Assembly: GCA_964574215.1 (NCBI GenBank)
Contig: CAZNLR010000060.1
Span: 1-23,410, forward strand
Origin: GCA-2725625 sp964574215
GTDB taxonomy: Bacteria; Pseudomonadota; Alphaproteobacteria; Rhodospirillales; UBA2165
Direction: 5' to 3'
Length of the DNA stretch: 23,410 nt
How positions within the stretch are numbered: the stretch's first letter is position 1; each line of letters starts with the position of its first letter. Both the position numbers and the translations under genes were made by a program. Below the pieces are notes generated by a model. That model made no database searches, was not told the DNA's origin, and saw only the letters and a program-made list of their open reading frames with translations. This document shows, piece by piece, positions 14,453 to 22,676 of this stretch.

Positions 14453-14557
14453 ACCTTCCCCCCCACCCCAGCCCTCCCCCTCGAGGGGGGAGGGAATTCG
14501 AGGAATCGCCACCTATTCTCCTTCCCCCCTCGAGGGGGAAGGCCGGGATGGGGGGGC
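14453..14557. repeat. GC-rich inverted-dimer repeat between the TrpD2-like gene and dsrN
   Basis: Two hairpins sit side by side: CCCTCCCCC/GGGGGAGGG around TCGA (14472-14494) and CCTTCCCCC/GGGGGAAGG (14520-14542). Each unit continues outward into a C- or G-rich arm (CCCCACCCCAG; GGCCGGGATGGGG), so the element is an inverted dimer of a roughly 42-base unit. The same architecture recurs at 22185-22273. It ends directly at the dsrN start codon. Confidence 0.85.
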
Positions 14558-14579
14558 TCGCTGTTCAAGAATCGGTCTC

Positions 14580-15581
14580 TCACGCCGCCCGCCCCATCCA
14601 ATTTCGTTCCCGATCGTTCCACATCGCTTCCGTCAAGGTCTGCGCTTCTTCGAAGTTCCCCGCCTTGCCCATCAGCTTCAGGGCGATGGCCGCCGTACCG
14701 GTGACCGCTGCGGCAGCATATTCATCTTCCTGTTGGCCTGTCCAAACATCGATTAGACGCAGGATATTCATTTCTTCATCTTCAGCTTGAGGCGACCCCG
14801 CCAGCACCCGGGGCCAATCTTCCTGGCCCAATTCGCCCTCATGCACGGTCCGGACGTCGGTGGTCTTATTGGGACGGCACTCGATCTCACCGCCTTCACC
14901 TCTGAAAACGGCCATGTGCGGTTGGCCCAGAAGTAGACCCGCTTTCTGGTGGGTTTCCATGAATCCCCGATGAAATATCCCCTGCATGGAATAAGGGGCG
15001 TCGAAGGGATTAAGCATGCGGGCGATGGTATGAGCGGGCGACCGGAGCCCCAATACCGGCTTCAGGTCGATAATTTCCTGCAAACGCGGCTGCAAATCTT
15101 CAAGGGAAACATAGGCGAAATTTGAATTTTCAATATGGGTGGCGGCTTCGGCGAGATTGTTCGCCACCGGGAGGCCCAACGCTTCCAGGGTCGCTTTGGT
15201 GTAGACCCGCCCATCGGTATGGCCGTCGGTGCCGTGCATAAAGACTTTGACGCCTGCGCCCGCCAGCATCAGGGCCGACAGCAAAAACCAAGGCAGTTGG
15301 CGGCGCTTGCCGGCGTAAGAGGACCAATCCAGGTCGACCGGGGGCAATTTATCCGGCAGCACTAAGGTCGACCGCGCGCCACGGACGAATCCCGCCACCT
15401 CTTCTGCGGTCTCCTCTTTGAAACGGATCAGCATCAGATAGGCGCCCAATTGTTCGGGCTGCACGTCCCCGCGCATGATCATGGACATGGAGGTTTCGGC
15501 CTCTTCCTCGGTGAAAGGACGAGACTTGGTTTTCCCCCGGGCCAAAATCCGCACAAAAGCGGCAAATGGATGTTCTTCCAA
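14580..15581 (-). CDS. TrpD2/YbiB-like protein (glycosyltransferase family 3 fold)
   Basis: A 333-residue homologue of the anthranilate phosphoribosyltransferase fold. The N-terminal helical part (FAAFVRILARGKTKSRPFTEEEAETSMSMIMRG) and LGAYLMLIRFKEETAEEVAGF match the family. Where true TrpD has a GTGGD PRPP-binding loop, this protein has DWSSYAGKRRQLPWFLLSALMLA, the form seen in the TrpD2/YbiB branch, which is reported to bind nucleic acid rather than make tryptophan. A later MHGTDGHTDGR is also conserved. It lies 18 bases after dsrP. The start is a TTG at 15581 after CGGGAA; no better ATG is in frame upstream. Its position between dsrP and dsrN suggests cotranscription; a role in sulfur oxidation or sirohaem metabolism is unproven. 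Confidence 0.8.
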   Translation of the reverse strand: MEEHPFAAFVRILARGKTKSRPFTEEEAETSMSMIMRGDVQPEQLGAYLMLIRFKEETAEEVAGFVRGARSTLVLPDKLPPVDLDWSSYAGKRRQLPWFLLSALMLAGAGVKVFMHGTDGHTDGRVYTKATLEALGLPVANNLAEAATHIENSNFAYVSLEDLQPRLQEIIDLKPVLGLRSPAHTIARMLNPFDAPYSMQGIFHRGFMETHQKAGLLLGQPHMAVFRGEGGEIECRPNKTTDVRTVHEGELGQEDWPRVLAGSPQAEDEEMNILRLIDVWTGQQEDEYAAAAVTGTAAIALKLMGKAGNFEEAQTLTEAMWNDRERNWMGRAA

Positions 15582-15599
15582 GGTTAGTTCCCGATGTTA

Positions 15600-16829
15600 T
15601 TAGGTACGATGATGTGGATCCATCTTAGCATCATCTAGGCTTTCTGGCAGGAAAGGCAAGACTTTCATCCCCACCAGCATAATCAGCGCCGCCATCGCCA
15701 AACCGCCGATCCCAAGCGCGAATTCCGCCAGGCTCGGAGCGTAGCTGCTGATCACGCCGTCATAAAAACTGCTGCTCACTTCCATCCCCGGGAATAGGAC
15801 CAATGGATAGGACTGGCCGCCAATGATAATCACATATATCTGAGCCAACCCGCCAAAAATCACCAGCGACGCCGCCAACATTATATTGTAGCGCGCGCGG
15901 CTCCAAACCGGGTGCAGCAGAAGAACCAGGGGAACGAGACCGCCAAGAACGACCTGCCCCAACCAGAACAGTAATGTAATCGCGCCACCTTCCAGCAGGA
16001 TGAACCGCTCCACACCATGGTGTTCGGAGGCGTAGAGATTAGTCAGGTGCTGAACCAGCGTGAAGTAGAGAACGGCAGCCACAAACACACCCAGCAGTCG
16101 GCCCAATTTGCCGAGAATAAAATCTCCCAGTTCCCGGTCTTCAAACCAACAAATTTTGACCAGCACGATAATAAATATGGCCAGCCCGAGCGAAAATGAC
16201 ATGGAAATAAACAAGGGGGCGAATACGGCAGCGTCATAGGCTTGACGCGCCACCAGGAAGCCAAAAATCAGACCGGTGCCGGTGGTCAGGATCAAGCGCC
16301 AGACGAAAGCAAATAGCCCCACGGTGCTGCTGAACCGGTTCATCCGCCTTTCCATCATCATCCACAGATAGACGGCCACGACGGCAAGGAAACCGACATA
16401 GAGGAAAATATTCCAGGCAAAGATGGATTTGAAATTGTAGGTGGTCATGGCGACGATAAGCCGGTCGGGGCGACCCAAATCCAGCACCAATACCGCCAAA
16501 CCGCCCACCAGCAGCGCGATGGCCGTCAGACCGGACAACCGGGCCAAAGGCTTATACGGCGTCCGGCCAAATACCGATCCGATGGACGCTACGTTGAGCG
16601 CACCCGAAGCAGCAACGATCATAAAAATCGCAAACACGTGCGGCATGCCCCAGACGATTTGATTATTCATACCGGTGACATGGTGGCCATTGGTTTCCAT
16701 GTAATAGGCCGCCGCCAGACCAATCGCCACGATAACCGCCTCGGCCAACAGAACGAGATAAAAGTTGACGCCCTGGCCAACACTTTTATCGGCGATTTCA
16801 CGATAGATGACCTTGCTCGCACCAGCCAT
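15600..16829 (-). CDS. dsrP: DsrP, NrfD-type integral membrane subunit of DsrMKJOP
   Basis: A 409-residue membrane protein with about ten hydrophobic segments (for example VNFYLVLLAEAVIVAIGLAA, FVSL-type helices and VWRLILTTGTGLIFGFLVA), the NrfD/PsrC fold. NrfD proteins exchange electrons with membrane quinone and have no haem of their own. In DsrMKJOP it pairs with the periplasmic ferredoxin DsrO. Motifs such as VLDLGRPDR and YNFKSIFAWNIFLY are typical. It begins 3 bases after the dsrO stop. In sulfur oxidisers it is thought to pass electrons from periplasmic or membrane carriers to the quinone pool. Confidence 0.93.
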   Translation of the reverse strand: MAGASKVIYREIADKSVGQGVNFYLVLLAEAVIVAIGLAAAYYMETNGHHVTGMNNQIVWGMPHVFAIFMIVAASGALNVASIGSVFGRTPYKPLARLSGLTAIALLVGGLAVLVLDLGRPDRLIVAMTTYNFKSIFAWNIFLYVGFLAVVAVYLWMMMERRMNRFSSTVGLFAFVWRLILTTGTGLIFGFLVARQAYDAAVFAPLFISMSFSLGLAIFIIVLVKICWFEDRELGDFILGKLGRLLGVFVAAVLYFTLVQHLTNLYASEHHGVERFILLEGGAITLLFWLGQVVLGGLVPLVLLLHPVWSRARYNIMLAASLVIFGGLAQIYVIIIGGQSYPLVLFPGMEVSSSFYDGVISSYAPSLAEFALGIGGLAMAALIMLVGMKVLPFLPESLDDAKMDPHHRT

Positions 16830-16832
16830 GGT

Positions 16833-17564
16833 CTATAGCCCCCTGTATCGGACGCCGGGATCAAGCCCCAGATCGGCGCGAATTTGCGTGGTGTTGAACT
16901 GACTGACCTGTTTGGCGATATCGCTTTTGGGATCGTTGAGATCGCCGAATATCATTGCTCCCCGGGCGCCCGAAGACTTGGCGGTGCAGGCCTCGACACA
17001 GGCCGGCTGGCCGCCCGCGTCGACCCGGTGGACGCACAAGGTACAGCTTTCCACCGTTCCCTTGCCCCGTGGCGCATGGGGTTTTTGATCGGTCAAGTCC
17101 TCATGGACAAAGGACCGGGCCTTATAGGGGCAGGCCATCATGCAGTAACGGCAGCCAATGCAGATATGCTTGTCCACCAGGACGATACCGTCGGCGCGCT
17201 TGAAGGACGCCCCGGTCGGGCAGACATCGACGCACGGCGGCTCGGCGCAGTGCTGGCACATCATGGGCAATGACTTGGTGGCTCCGGATTTGGGATCGCG
17301 AAGATTAACCTTCCGTATCCATTGGGGATCGGTTTCGGGCCGCCCGGTGCCGCCAATACCGTTTTCTTCGTTGCACGCGGAAACGCAGGCGTCACAGCCG
17401 TCGGCGCATTTGTTGACGTCGATCAGCAAGCCCCAGCGCACCTTGGAAGAGACGGCCTGATTGTCCGGCTTGGCCTGAGCCACCGAATAAAGTGTCACCC
17501 CCGGCGCCAAGGCCAGCCCGGCCATGGCGGCCATACCGCCGATAAATTGCCGCCGATCCGTCAT
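16833..17564 (-). CDS. dsrO: DsrO, Tat-exported four-cluster ferredoxin of DsrMKJOP
   Basis: The ATG at 17564 overlaps the dsrJ stop by four bases (ATGA). An upstream in-frame start would only add frame-shadow residues. The 243-residue product has a twin-arginine signal (TDRRQFIGG, then a hydrophobic stretch ending YSVAQA). Four cysteine groups bind [4Fe-4S] clusters: CADGCDACVSAC, CQHCAEPPCVDVC, CIGCRYCMMAC and CTLCVHRV..CVEAC. That is the DMSO-reductase-type iron-sulfur subunit pattern. DsrO is exported folded and connects DsrJ with DsrP on the periplasmic side. Confidence 0.93.
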   Translation of the reverse strand: MTDRRQFIGGMAAMAGLALAPGVTLYSVAQAKPDNQAVSSKVRWGLLIDVNKCADGCDACVSACNEENGIGGTGRPETDPQWIRKVNLRDPKSGATKSLPMMCQHCAEPPCVDVCPTGASFKRADGIVLVDKHICIGCRYCMMACPYKARSFVHEDLTDQKPHAPRGKGTVESCTLCVHRVDAGGQPACVEACTAKSSGARGAMIFGDLNDPKSDIAKQVSQFNTTQIRADLGLDPGVRYRGL

Positions 17565-17944
17565 TTCAGACTCGCCTCGGTCGGTGGAACTGAAGAATGG
17601 CACTGAAAGCAATCCACCCTCACCGCCGCATAGTCGTGGCAGGAGCGGCAGAAATGTTTGGGGCTTTTGACCGAGACCGGCTTTTTGTCGGGACCCGGAA
17701 CCGCATGACAGGAGATGCAGCCCTTGAGACTGAATCGCTTGGTCCGTTTACCCTGATACATGGTGTCGTCACGGTGATGCAGGATCACTTTCATATGATT
17801 GGACCGCATATAGGCCGTATCCAAAATACACTTGTCACCCTTGCCTTTGTGAATATCGGGAAACGGCACCCGACCGTCAGCCATTGCCGAGCTCGAAATA
17901 GCCAGCAACAGGGCAAAGACAATTGGGGCAAGGGATTTCAGCAT
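17561..17944 (-). CDS. dsrJ: DsrJ, triheme c-type cytochrome of DsrMKJOP
   Basis: The ATG at 17944 lies 4 bases after the dsrL stop and starts a clean hydrophobic export segment (SLAPIVFALLLAISSSAMA). The 127-residue product has three CxxCH haem sites at C76-C79-H80, C99-C102-H103 and C112-C115-H116. C39, in GDKCILDTAYMRSNH, matches the unusual cysteine proposed as an axial haem ligand in DsrJ. In the family the signal is often kept as a membrane anchor. It is periplasmic and thought to be an early electron acceptor of the complex. Confidence 0.93.
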   Translation of the reverse strand: MLKSLAPIVFALLLAISSSAMADGRVPFPDIHKGKGDKCILDTAYMRSNHMKVILHHRDDTMYQGKRTKRFSLKGCISCHAVPGPDKKPVSVKSPKHFCRSCHDYAAVRVDCFQCHSSVPPTEASLK

Positions 17945-17948
17945 TCGG

Positions 17949-19889
17949 TTACTCTCCGAGCCCCATCTGGATATAGCCGGACGGGCACACATCGGCGCAG
18001 ATTTGGCAGCCGATACATTTGGAATAAACCGTATCCACATAGCGGCCCATGGTGGACTGATCCTTCTTGACCTTGACCACGGCATCCTGCGGACAATAGA
18101 CAATACAATTGTTGCACTCGAAGCACATGCCGCAGCTCATGCAGCGGTCGGCTTCCGCTTTGGCCGCTTCTTCGTCGAGGCCGTCGATCCGCTCTTCGAA
18201 ATGACCGAGCACATTTTCGGGCCCGATTTCCTTTTCCTGACGCCGCATGCGGGCGGTATATTCCCAGTGTCCCAGGAACAATTCATCTGCCGGCACGACC
18301 GCGACCGAAGACCGGTCTTCGTAATTGTGAACGGCGAAATCGGCGTCACTGGTGCCGTCGGTTGGTGTGTGGTCGTAGTTTTCCGGCTCCAGACCCGTCT
18401 CCCGCAGCTTATTGAGCAGATTAAAGTGATGAACATCCACCTTTGGCCGTTTGCTCAAATTTTCGTCATTCAGGTAATGATCGATACTTTCCGACGCGAC
18501 CGACGCATGCCCCACTGCCGTGGTCAGCAGGAAGGGCTTCACTACGTCGCCGCCGACGAAATAATTCTCCGTCTCGGGAATGCGGAAAAAGCCGTCGGCA
18601 TCGCACAGGCCCCAGCCGTTATCCAGTTTTTCCAGTCCTACGAAGTCGCCTTTCTGGCCGATGGCGGCGACGATGAGATCGCATTCGATATCGAATTCGG
18701 AGTCTTCGATTTCCACCATCTCACCACTGGACCAGTCCACCTTGGCAACGCGGAGCGCCGTGGCCCGGTTATTGTCGTCCTTGATGACCTTAACCGGGAT
18801 GAGTGAGCTTTTGATCTCGACGCCTTCACCGGTCACGTGTTCGATTTCCATCTTGGCCGCCGGCATTTTCTCCACCGGGCGGCGGTAGATGATTTGTACG
18901 TCCGCGCCTTGCCGGTTGGCCACGGTGGCCACATCGTGGGTGGTGTGGCCCAGCACGACATATTCGGGCCGGTCTTTTTCATGTACCTGCTCGATATGAC
19001 CGAGACGCCTGGCGACTGCCGCCACGTCCATGGCGGTGTCACCACCACCAATCACCAACACGGTTCCGGCGGCGTGCCTCATGCGGCCGTCGTTAAATGC
19101 ATCCAGGAACGCGATACCGCTGATGCAGTTGTCGGCGTCGCCACCCTCCACCTTTAAAGGCGATCCGCCCTGAGCGCCGATACCGACGAAGACAGCGTCG
19201 AAATCCCTTTCCAGTTTATCCAGGGTGACGTCGACACCGATTTTGCATTCGGCTTTGACCTCGATCCCAAGATCGAGAATGCGCTGGATTTCACCATCCA
19301 AAACGTCGCGGGGCGTCCGGTAGCCGGGAATGCCGTAACGCATCATGCCGCCCAGTTCTTTGTGGCTTTCGAATATGGTGCAGGCATGCCCTTTCAGACG
19401 CAGTTGATAGGCGCAGGCGAGACCCGCCGGGCCGCCGCCGATGATGGCGATTTTCTTGCCCGTATCGGCGGGCGGTGCGGGGAACTTGTAGCCCTGCTCC
19501 AAGGCATAGTCGCCGATATACTGCTCCACCGCGTTAATACCCACATGGTCTTCAACCTCGTTGCGGTTGCAGCCGTCTTCGCAGGGCGCGGGGCAGACTC
19601 TTCCCATGATGGCCGGAAAGGGATTTGCCTCGGTCAGGCGGCGGAAGGCGTATTCCTGCCACTCCATGCCCTCGGGCGCTTTTTCGATGCCCCGGGCGAT
19701 ATTAAGCCAGCCGCGAATATCCTCGCCGGACGGACAACTGCCCTGGCAGGGCGGCGTGCGGTGGACGTAGGTGGGGCATTGATGGGAATAACCCGCCGTA
19801 TGAATTTTTTCCGTCCATTCGGGTGGTTCGGTGACACCGTCCTCGTAGCGCCGCCAGGTCAGATTCGACTTGTCCGTCATGTCATCCAT
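17949..19889 (-). CDS. dsrL: DsrL, NAD(P)H:acceptor iron-sulfur flavoprotein
   Basis: A 646-residue GltD-like protein. Order: N-terminal Fe-S region with C38, C48, C52, C99, C103 and C107; FAD Rossmann motif IAIIGGGPAGLACA (about 147-160); NAD(P) motif VLVIGGGDTAMDVAAVARR (about 280-300); C-terminal ferredoxin with CMSCGMCFECNNC (583-595) and CIGCQICADVCP (625-636). In sulfur oxidisers DsrL is essential for the reverse pathway and couples DsrAB to NAD(P). The ATG overlaps the end of dsrK by 8 bases; ATG 19880 (Met4) is an alternative start. It sits between dsrK and dsrJ, the usual place in oxidisers. Confidence 0.94.
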   Translation of the reverse strand: MDDMTDKSNLTWRRYEDGVTEPPEWTEKIHTAGYSHQCPTYVHRTPPCQGSCPSGEDIRGWLNIARGIEKAPEGMEWQEYAFRRLTEANPFPAIMGRVCPAPCEDGCNRNEVEDHVGINAVEQYIGDYALEQGYKFPAPPADTGKKIAIIGGGPAGLACAYQLRLKGHACTIFESHKELGGMMRYGIPGYRTPRDVLDGEIQRILDLGIEVKAECKIGVDVTLDKLERDFDAVFVGIGAQGGSPLKVEGGDADNCISGIAFLDAFNDGRMRHAAGTVLVIGGGDTAMDVAAVARRLGHIEQVHEKDRPEYVVLGHTTHDVATVANRQGADVQIIYRRPVEKMPAAKMEIEHVTGEGVEIKSSLIPVKVIKDDNNRATALRVAKVDWSSGEMVEIEDSEFDIECDLIVAAIGQKGDFVGLEKLDNGWGLCDADGFFRIPETENYFVGGDVVKPFLLTTAVGHASVASESIDHYLNDENLSKRPKVDVHHFNLLNKLRETGLEPENYDHTPTDGTSDADFAVHNYEDRSSVAVVPADELFLGHWEYTARMRRQEKEIGPENVLGHFEERIDGLDEEAAKAEADRCMSCGMCFECNNCIVYCPQDAVVKVKKDQSTMGRYVDTVYSKCIGCQICADVCPSGYIQMGLGE

Positions 19890-21444
19890 TTTCCGTCTCT
19901 CCGTTTGCTTGCCCGTCCTCGGGCCCGCCTTCCTGTTCTACGGGTTCTTCTTCACTTATTTGGCCGTCCAGAATGATGGCGTTGCTCACCAGTTGGTGGA
20001 CGGCGACGATGCTGTCCATGTCGAAGCCGTACATGGGCATAATTTTCGAGAACTGTGATTTGCAGATGGCGCAGATGGCCGCCATATGGGTGACCCCATT
20101 ATTTTCTGCCACCTGGTTGTAGGCCTCCATGCGCGGACTGCCGCCTTTGGCGCGCAATTCCATCAGATCGTCGGTCAACAATCCGCCGCCGCCGCCGCAA
20201 CAGAACGTGTTTTCATTAATGGTGTCCGGCGCCATGTCGACGAAATTATTACAGCACGCCTTGATAACCTCGCGGGGGATAACAAACTGACCGCCCGGCA
20301 TATCGCCCATGCGCGACGCCCGCGCCACGTTGCACGAATCGTGAAAGGTGACCGTCATATGATCGTTGGCGGATTTATCGAACGTTAGTTCGCCCATTTG
20401 GATCAAGTCATAGGTGAACTCGCAGATGTGCTGGGGCATGGGGTACTGGGGATCGAGAAAGTCGAACGGCCCCACCAGGGTGTCCCAGAAATTATAGGCG
20501 ACCCGCCAGGCGTGACCACATTCGCCCAGAATGATCCGCTTCACGCCCAAATCCTGGGCGGCTTTGCGGATGCGTTCGGCGATCTTGGCCATCTGATCGT
20601 AGGAGCCGATAAACATGGCGAAGTTGGCGGCTTCGGAAGCCTCGGAGCTGAGAGTCCAGCTGACGCCCGCTTGGTGAAAGACCTTGGCATAGCCCATCAG
20701 ACCATCCACGTGAGGTTCCGCGAAGAAATCAGCGCTGGGCGTGATCAGCAGAATATCCGCGCCCTTTTCATCCAACGGCATGCGGATTTTCAGGCCGGTT
20801 TCTTCCTCGAGGTCTTCTTCAAGGTCGAGCAGCGTATCCTCGAGGGCGCGCTCGGGCAGGCCCAGATTGTTGCCGATATCGTGGACCTTGCCGATGATCT
20901 CGTTGCAGTATTTCTGGCCCATGCCGATATGGTCCATGATCTCACGTGCGGCCATGGAAATTTCCGCCGTGTCGATGCCGTAGGGGCAGTAAACCGAGCA
21001 CCGTCGGCATTGGGAGCACTGATGGAAATAGCTGTACCAATCGTCCAGCACTTCCCGGGTCAGGTCCTTGGCGCCCACCAGCCACGGAAACCATTTGCCG
21101 GCAAAGGTGAAGTAGCGGCGGTAGATCTGGCGCATCAAATCCTGGCGGGCCACCGGCATGTTCTTGGGATCGCCTGTGCCCAGGAAATAATGGCATTTGT
21201 CCGTACAGGCGCCGCATTTGACGCAGGAATCGAAGTAAACCGGCAGCGACCGGTATTTTCCCAGCAACTCTTTGAACTTAGCGATGGCTTTGTCGTGCCA
21301 GTCCTCAACCAATTCGCCAGGAAAACCGAGGGCTTCCTGGTGATCCGCCGCAGCCGCATAAGGTTTACTGTGGGACATGGCGCCCGGACAGAGCGCCGGC
21401 GTCTCGGTATATTCCTTTAGTTCGGGAAGGGTGAAATCATCCAT
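19882..21444 (-). CDS. dsrK: DsrK, heterodisulfide-reductase-like catalytic subunit of DsrMKJOP
   Basis: A 520-residue HdrD-like protein. Two ferredoxin-type sites bind [4Fe-4S] clusters: C74-x2-C77-x2-C80-x3-C84 and C143-x2-C146-x2-C149-x3-C153. The C-terminal half carries the cysteine set for the noncubane catalytic cluster: C309, C371, C397-C398, C415-C416 (CCGGGG) and C458/C461. In the heterodisulfide reductase family this site handles a disulfide; DsrK is thought to act on the DsrC trisulfide or disulfide at the cytoplasmic face. It starts 3 bases after dsrM and overlaps dsrL by 8 bases. Confidence 0.94.
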   Translation of the reverse strand: MDDFTLPELKEYTETPALCPGAMSHSKPYAAAADHQEALGFPGELVEDWHDKAIAKFKELLGKYRSLPVYFDSCVKCGACTDKCHYFLGTGDPKNMPVARQDLMRQIYRRYFTFAGKWFPWLVGAKDLTREVLDDWYSYFHQCSQCRRCSVYCPYGIDTAEISMAAREIMDHIGMGQKYCNEIIGKVHDIGNNLGLPERALEDTLLDLEEDLEEETGLKIRMPLDEKGADILLITPSADFFAEPHVDGLMGYAKVFHQAGVSWTLSSEASEAANFAMFIGSYDQMAKIAERIRKAAQDLGVKRIILGECGHAWRVAYNFWDTLVGPFDFLDPQYPMPQHICEFTYDLIQMGELTFDKSANDHMTVTFHDSCNVARASRMGDMPGGQFVIPREVIKACCNNFVDMAPDTINENTFCCGGGGGLLTDDLMELRAKGGSPRMEAYNQVAENNGVTHMAAICAICKSQFSKIMPMYGFDMDSIVAVHQLVSNAIILDGQISEEEPVEQEGGPEDGQANGETENG

Positions 21445-21447
21445 GAC

Positions 21448-22179
21448 TCACTCTCCCGGCTCGACACGGCTGTCCGCCCAGGGCGTGATATGCCGGACTT
21501 CCCGCGGATTATCCGCCTGGTTGCGGGTGGGGCTGAAGAACACACCCGGCGCATGGAGCAATTTGGAAAAGGGAAAGATGATCATCAGGGCGATTACCAG
21601 GCCTAGATGGATCAGTACCGGTGGCTCCATTGGCAGGGGTTGCCAGTCGAAATACATCAGACCCAGCATGAACGCTTTCACCGCCACGATGTCCGTATGT
21701 TCGAGAAACTTCATGGCCAAACCGCTGCCGGCGATTCCCACGAGTAAAAGCAACATAAGATGGTCGGACGGCCCGGTGATGTAGCGAACACGCTGAACAA
21801 AGACGCGCCGCACCCACAATCCCACCAATCCCGCCACCATGGCGAAGCCGGCATAAATTCCGAACGGCTGGATTAAGACCACCCAGTCCCAGACCGGCTG
21901 GGTGAAATAGCGCAGATGGCGGGCGACGATCAGCAGCAGCGCGGCATGAAACATCCAGCCGAATATCCAAGTCCACTTACTGGATTTGAACAGGCTTTCG
22001 AACAGCACCACCTCGCGGGTCATCCTGAATACTACACCCTTGGTGGTGGTCGGCGCCGGTGTGGTCGGAATTTTCAGCGGCGCCGGCGTCATCCAATATT
22101 GCCGGATTTTCGCGATTAGCCCGACGACCAGGATGAGCGTGGCGGCGTAGAATAAGAGGGCGTATAGGATGGTGGTCAC
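21448..22179 (-). CDS. dsrM: DsrM, NarI-type membrane cytochrome b subunit of DsrMKJOP
   Basis: A 243-residue membrane protein with about five hydrophobic segments (starting ILYALLFYAATLILVVGLIA) and histidines able to bind two haem b groups (FHAALLLIVARHL; IHLGLVIALM). It belongs to the NarI/DsrM family, reacts with quinone and hands electrons to or from DsrK. The start is a GTG with GAGGGGG about 6 bases before it; that purine run is the edge of the repeat at 22185-22273. The length fits sulfur-oxidiser DsrM. Confidence 0.92.
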   Translation of the reverse strand: MTTILYALLFYAATLILVVGLIAKIRQYWMTPAPLKIPTTPAPTTTKGVVFRMTREVVLFESLFKSSKWTWIFGWMFHAALLLIVARHLRYFTQPVWDWVVLIQPFGIYAGFAMVAGLVGLWVRRVFVQRVRYITGPSDHLMLLLLVGIAGSGLAMKFLEHTDIVAVKAFMLGLMYFDWQPLPMEPPVLIHLGLVIALMIIFPFSKLLHAPGVFFSPTRNQADNPREVRHITPWADSRVEPGE

Positions 22180-22184
22180 TAAAT

Positions 22185-22273
22185 CCCCCTCACCCTAACC
22201 CTCTCCCGCCAGGGGAGAGGGGAATGCAGCGTATACTCCCTCCCCCCTTGCGGGGGAGGGTCGGGGTGGGGGG
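22185..22273. repeat. GC-rich inverted-dimer repeat between dsrC and dsrM
   Basis: Two hairpins, CCTCTCCC/GGGAGAGG and CCCTCCCCC/GGGGGAGGG, with C-rich outer arm on one side (CCCCCTCACCC) and G-rich on the other (TCGGGGTGGGGGG). It has the same arrangement as the repeat at 14453-14557. Its dsrM-side end supplies the purine-rich ribosome site of dsrM. Confidence 0.85.
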
Positions 22274-22305
22274 AAATTTTCCAACCCGTGACGCACGATT
22301 CTAAC

Positions 22306-22641
22306 TCAAATACAACCGGTTGGTTTGGGCAAGCCGGCGATTTTACAGGCTTGTTTGGCCGGGCCATAGGGAAACAGTTCATAGAGATATTTGCTGTTGC
22401 CTTTATCCGGACCGAGCGATTTCTTAACCGCCTTGGTCAAAACGCGAACCGCCGGGGCGATCTGATATTCTTCATAGTAATCGCGCAGAAAATTGACCAC
22501 TTCCCAATGATCGTCGCTCATTTCAATATTTTCAGCTTCGGCGATGGTGTTGGCGAGGTCTTCCGACCATTGACTGATATCGGTGATATAGCCTTCTTCA
22601 TCGGCGCCGATGTCCTGTCCGCTTACGTTGTAACTCATCAT
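22306..22641 (-). CDS. dsrC: DsrC, sulfur-carrier protein of the Dsr pathway
   Basis: A 111-residue protein matching DsrC along its length (DDHWEVVNFLRDYYEEYQIAPAVR; GPDKGNSKYLYELFPYGPAKQACK). The C-terminal arm holds both functional cysteines, C99 and the penultimate C110, separated by ten residues (CKIAGLPKPTGCI), so it is a true DsrC and not a one-cysteine TusE-like relative. DsrC receives sulfur from DsrEFH and presents it to DsrAB; the trisulfide or disulfide product is handled by DsrMK. A strong AAGGAG site lies 5 bases before the first of two ATGs. Confidence 0.96.
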   Translation of the reverse strand: MMSYNVSGQDIGADEEGYITDISQWSEDLANTIAEAENIEMSDDHWEVVNFLRDYYEEYQIAPAVRVLTKAVKKSLGPDKGNSKYLYELFPYGPAKQACKIAGLPKPTGCI

Positions 22642-22676
22642 TCAATCTCCTTCACTTCAATCTAGAAACAAATTCC

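Noticed and set aside
14453..14512. N-terminal extension of DsrN from ATG 14512
   Set aside because: The added residues are a translation of the repeat (PSPLEGEGWGGGEG type); family homology starts at MTGHALFIS, ATG 14452.
14472..14542. Intrinsic terminator between the TrpD2-like gene and dsrN
   Set aside because: The hairpins are strong but no T-run follows on the minus strand, and the same element type occurs at another in-operon junction.
14580..15581. trpD (tryptophan synthesis)
   Set aside because: The GTGGD PRPP-binding loop is absent and no other trp gene is nearby.
17945..18103. Extended N-terminus of DsrJ overlapping dsrL
   Set aside because: The extra 53 residues are arginine- and serine-rich frame shadow of DsrL; the signal peptide begins at ATG 17944.
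18003..18806. A 267-codon plus-strand open frame opposite dsrL
   Set aside because: Antisense shadow of DsrL, with no ribosome site or known domain.
20398..21420. A 340-codon plus-strand open frame opposite dsrK
   Set aside because: It is antisense to a clear DsrK with intact cysteine motifs and has no recognisable domain; GC-rich coding DNA often leaves such open frames.
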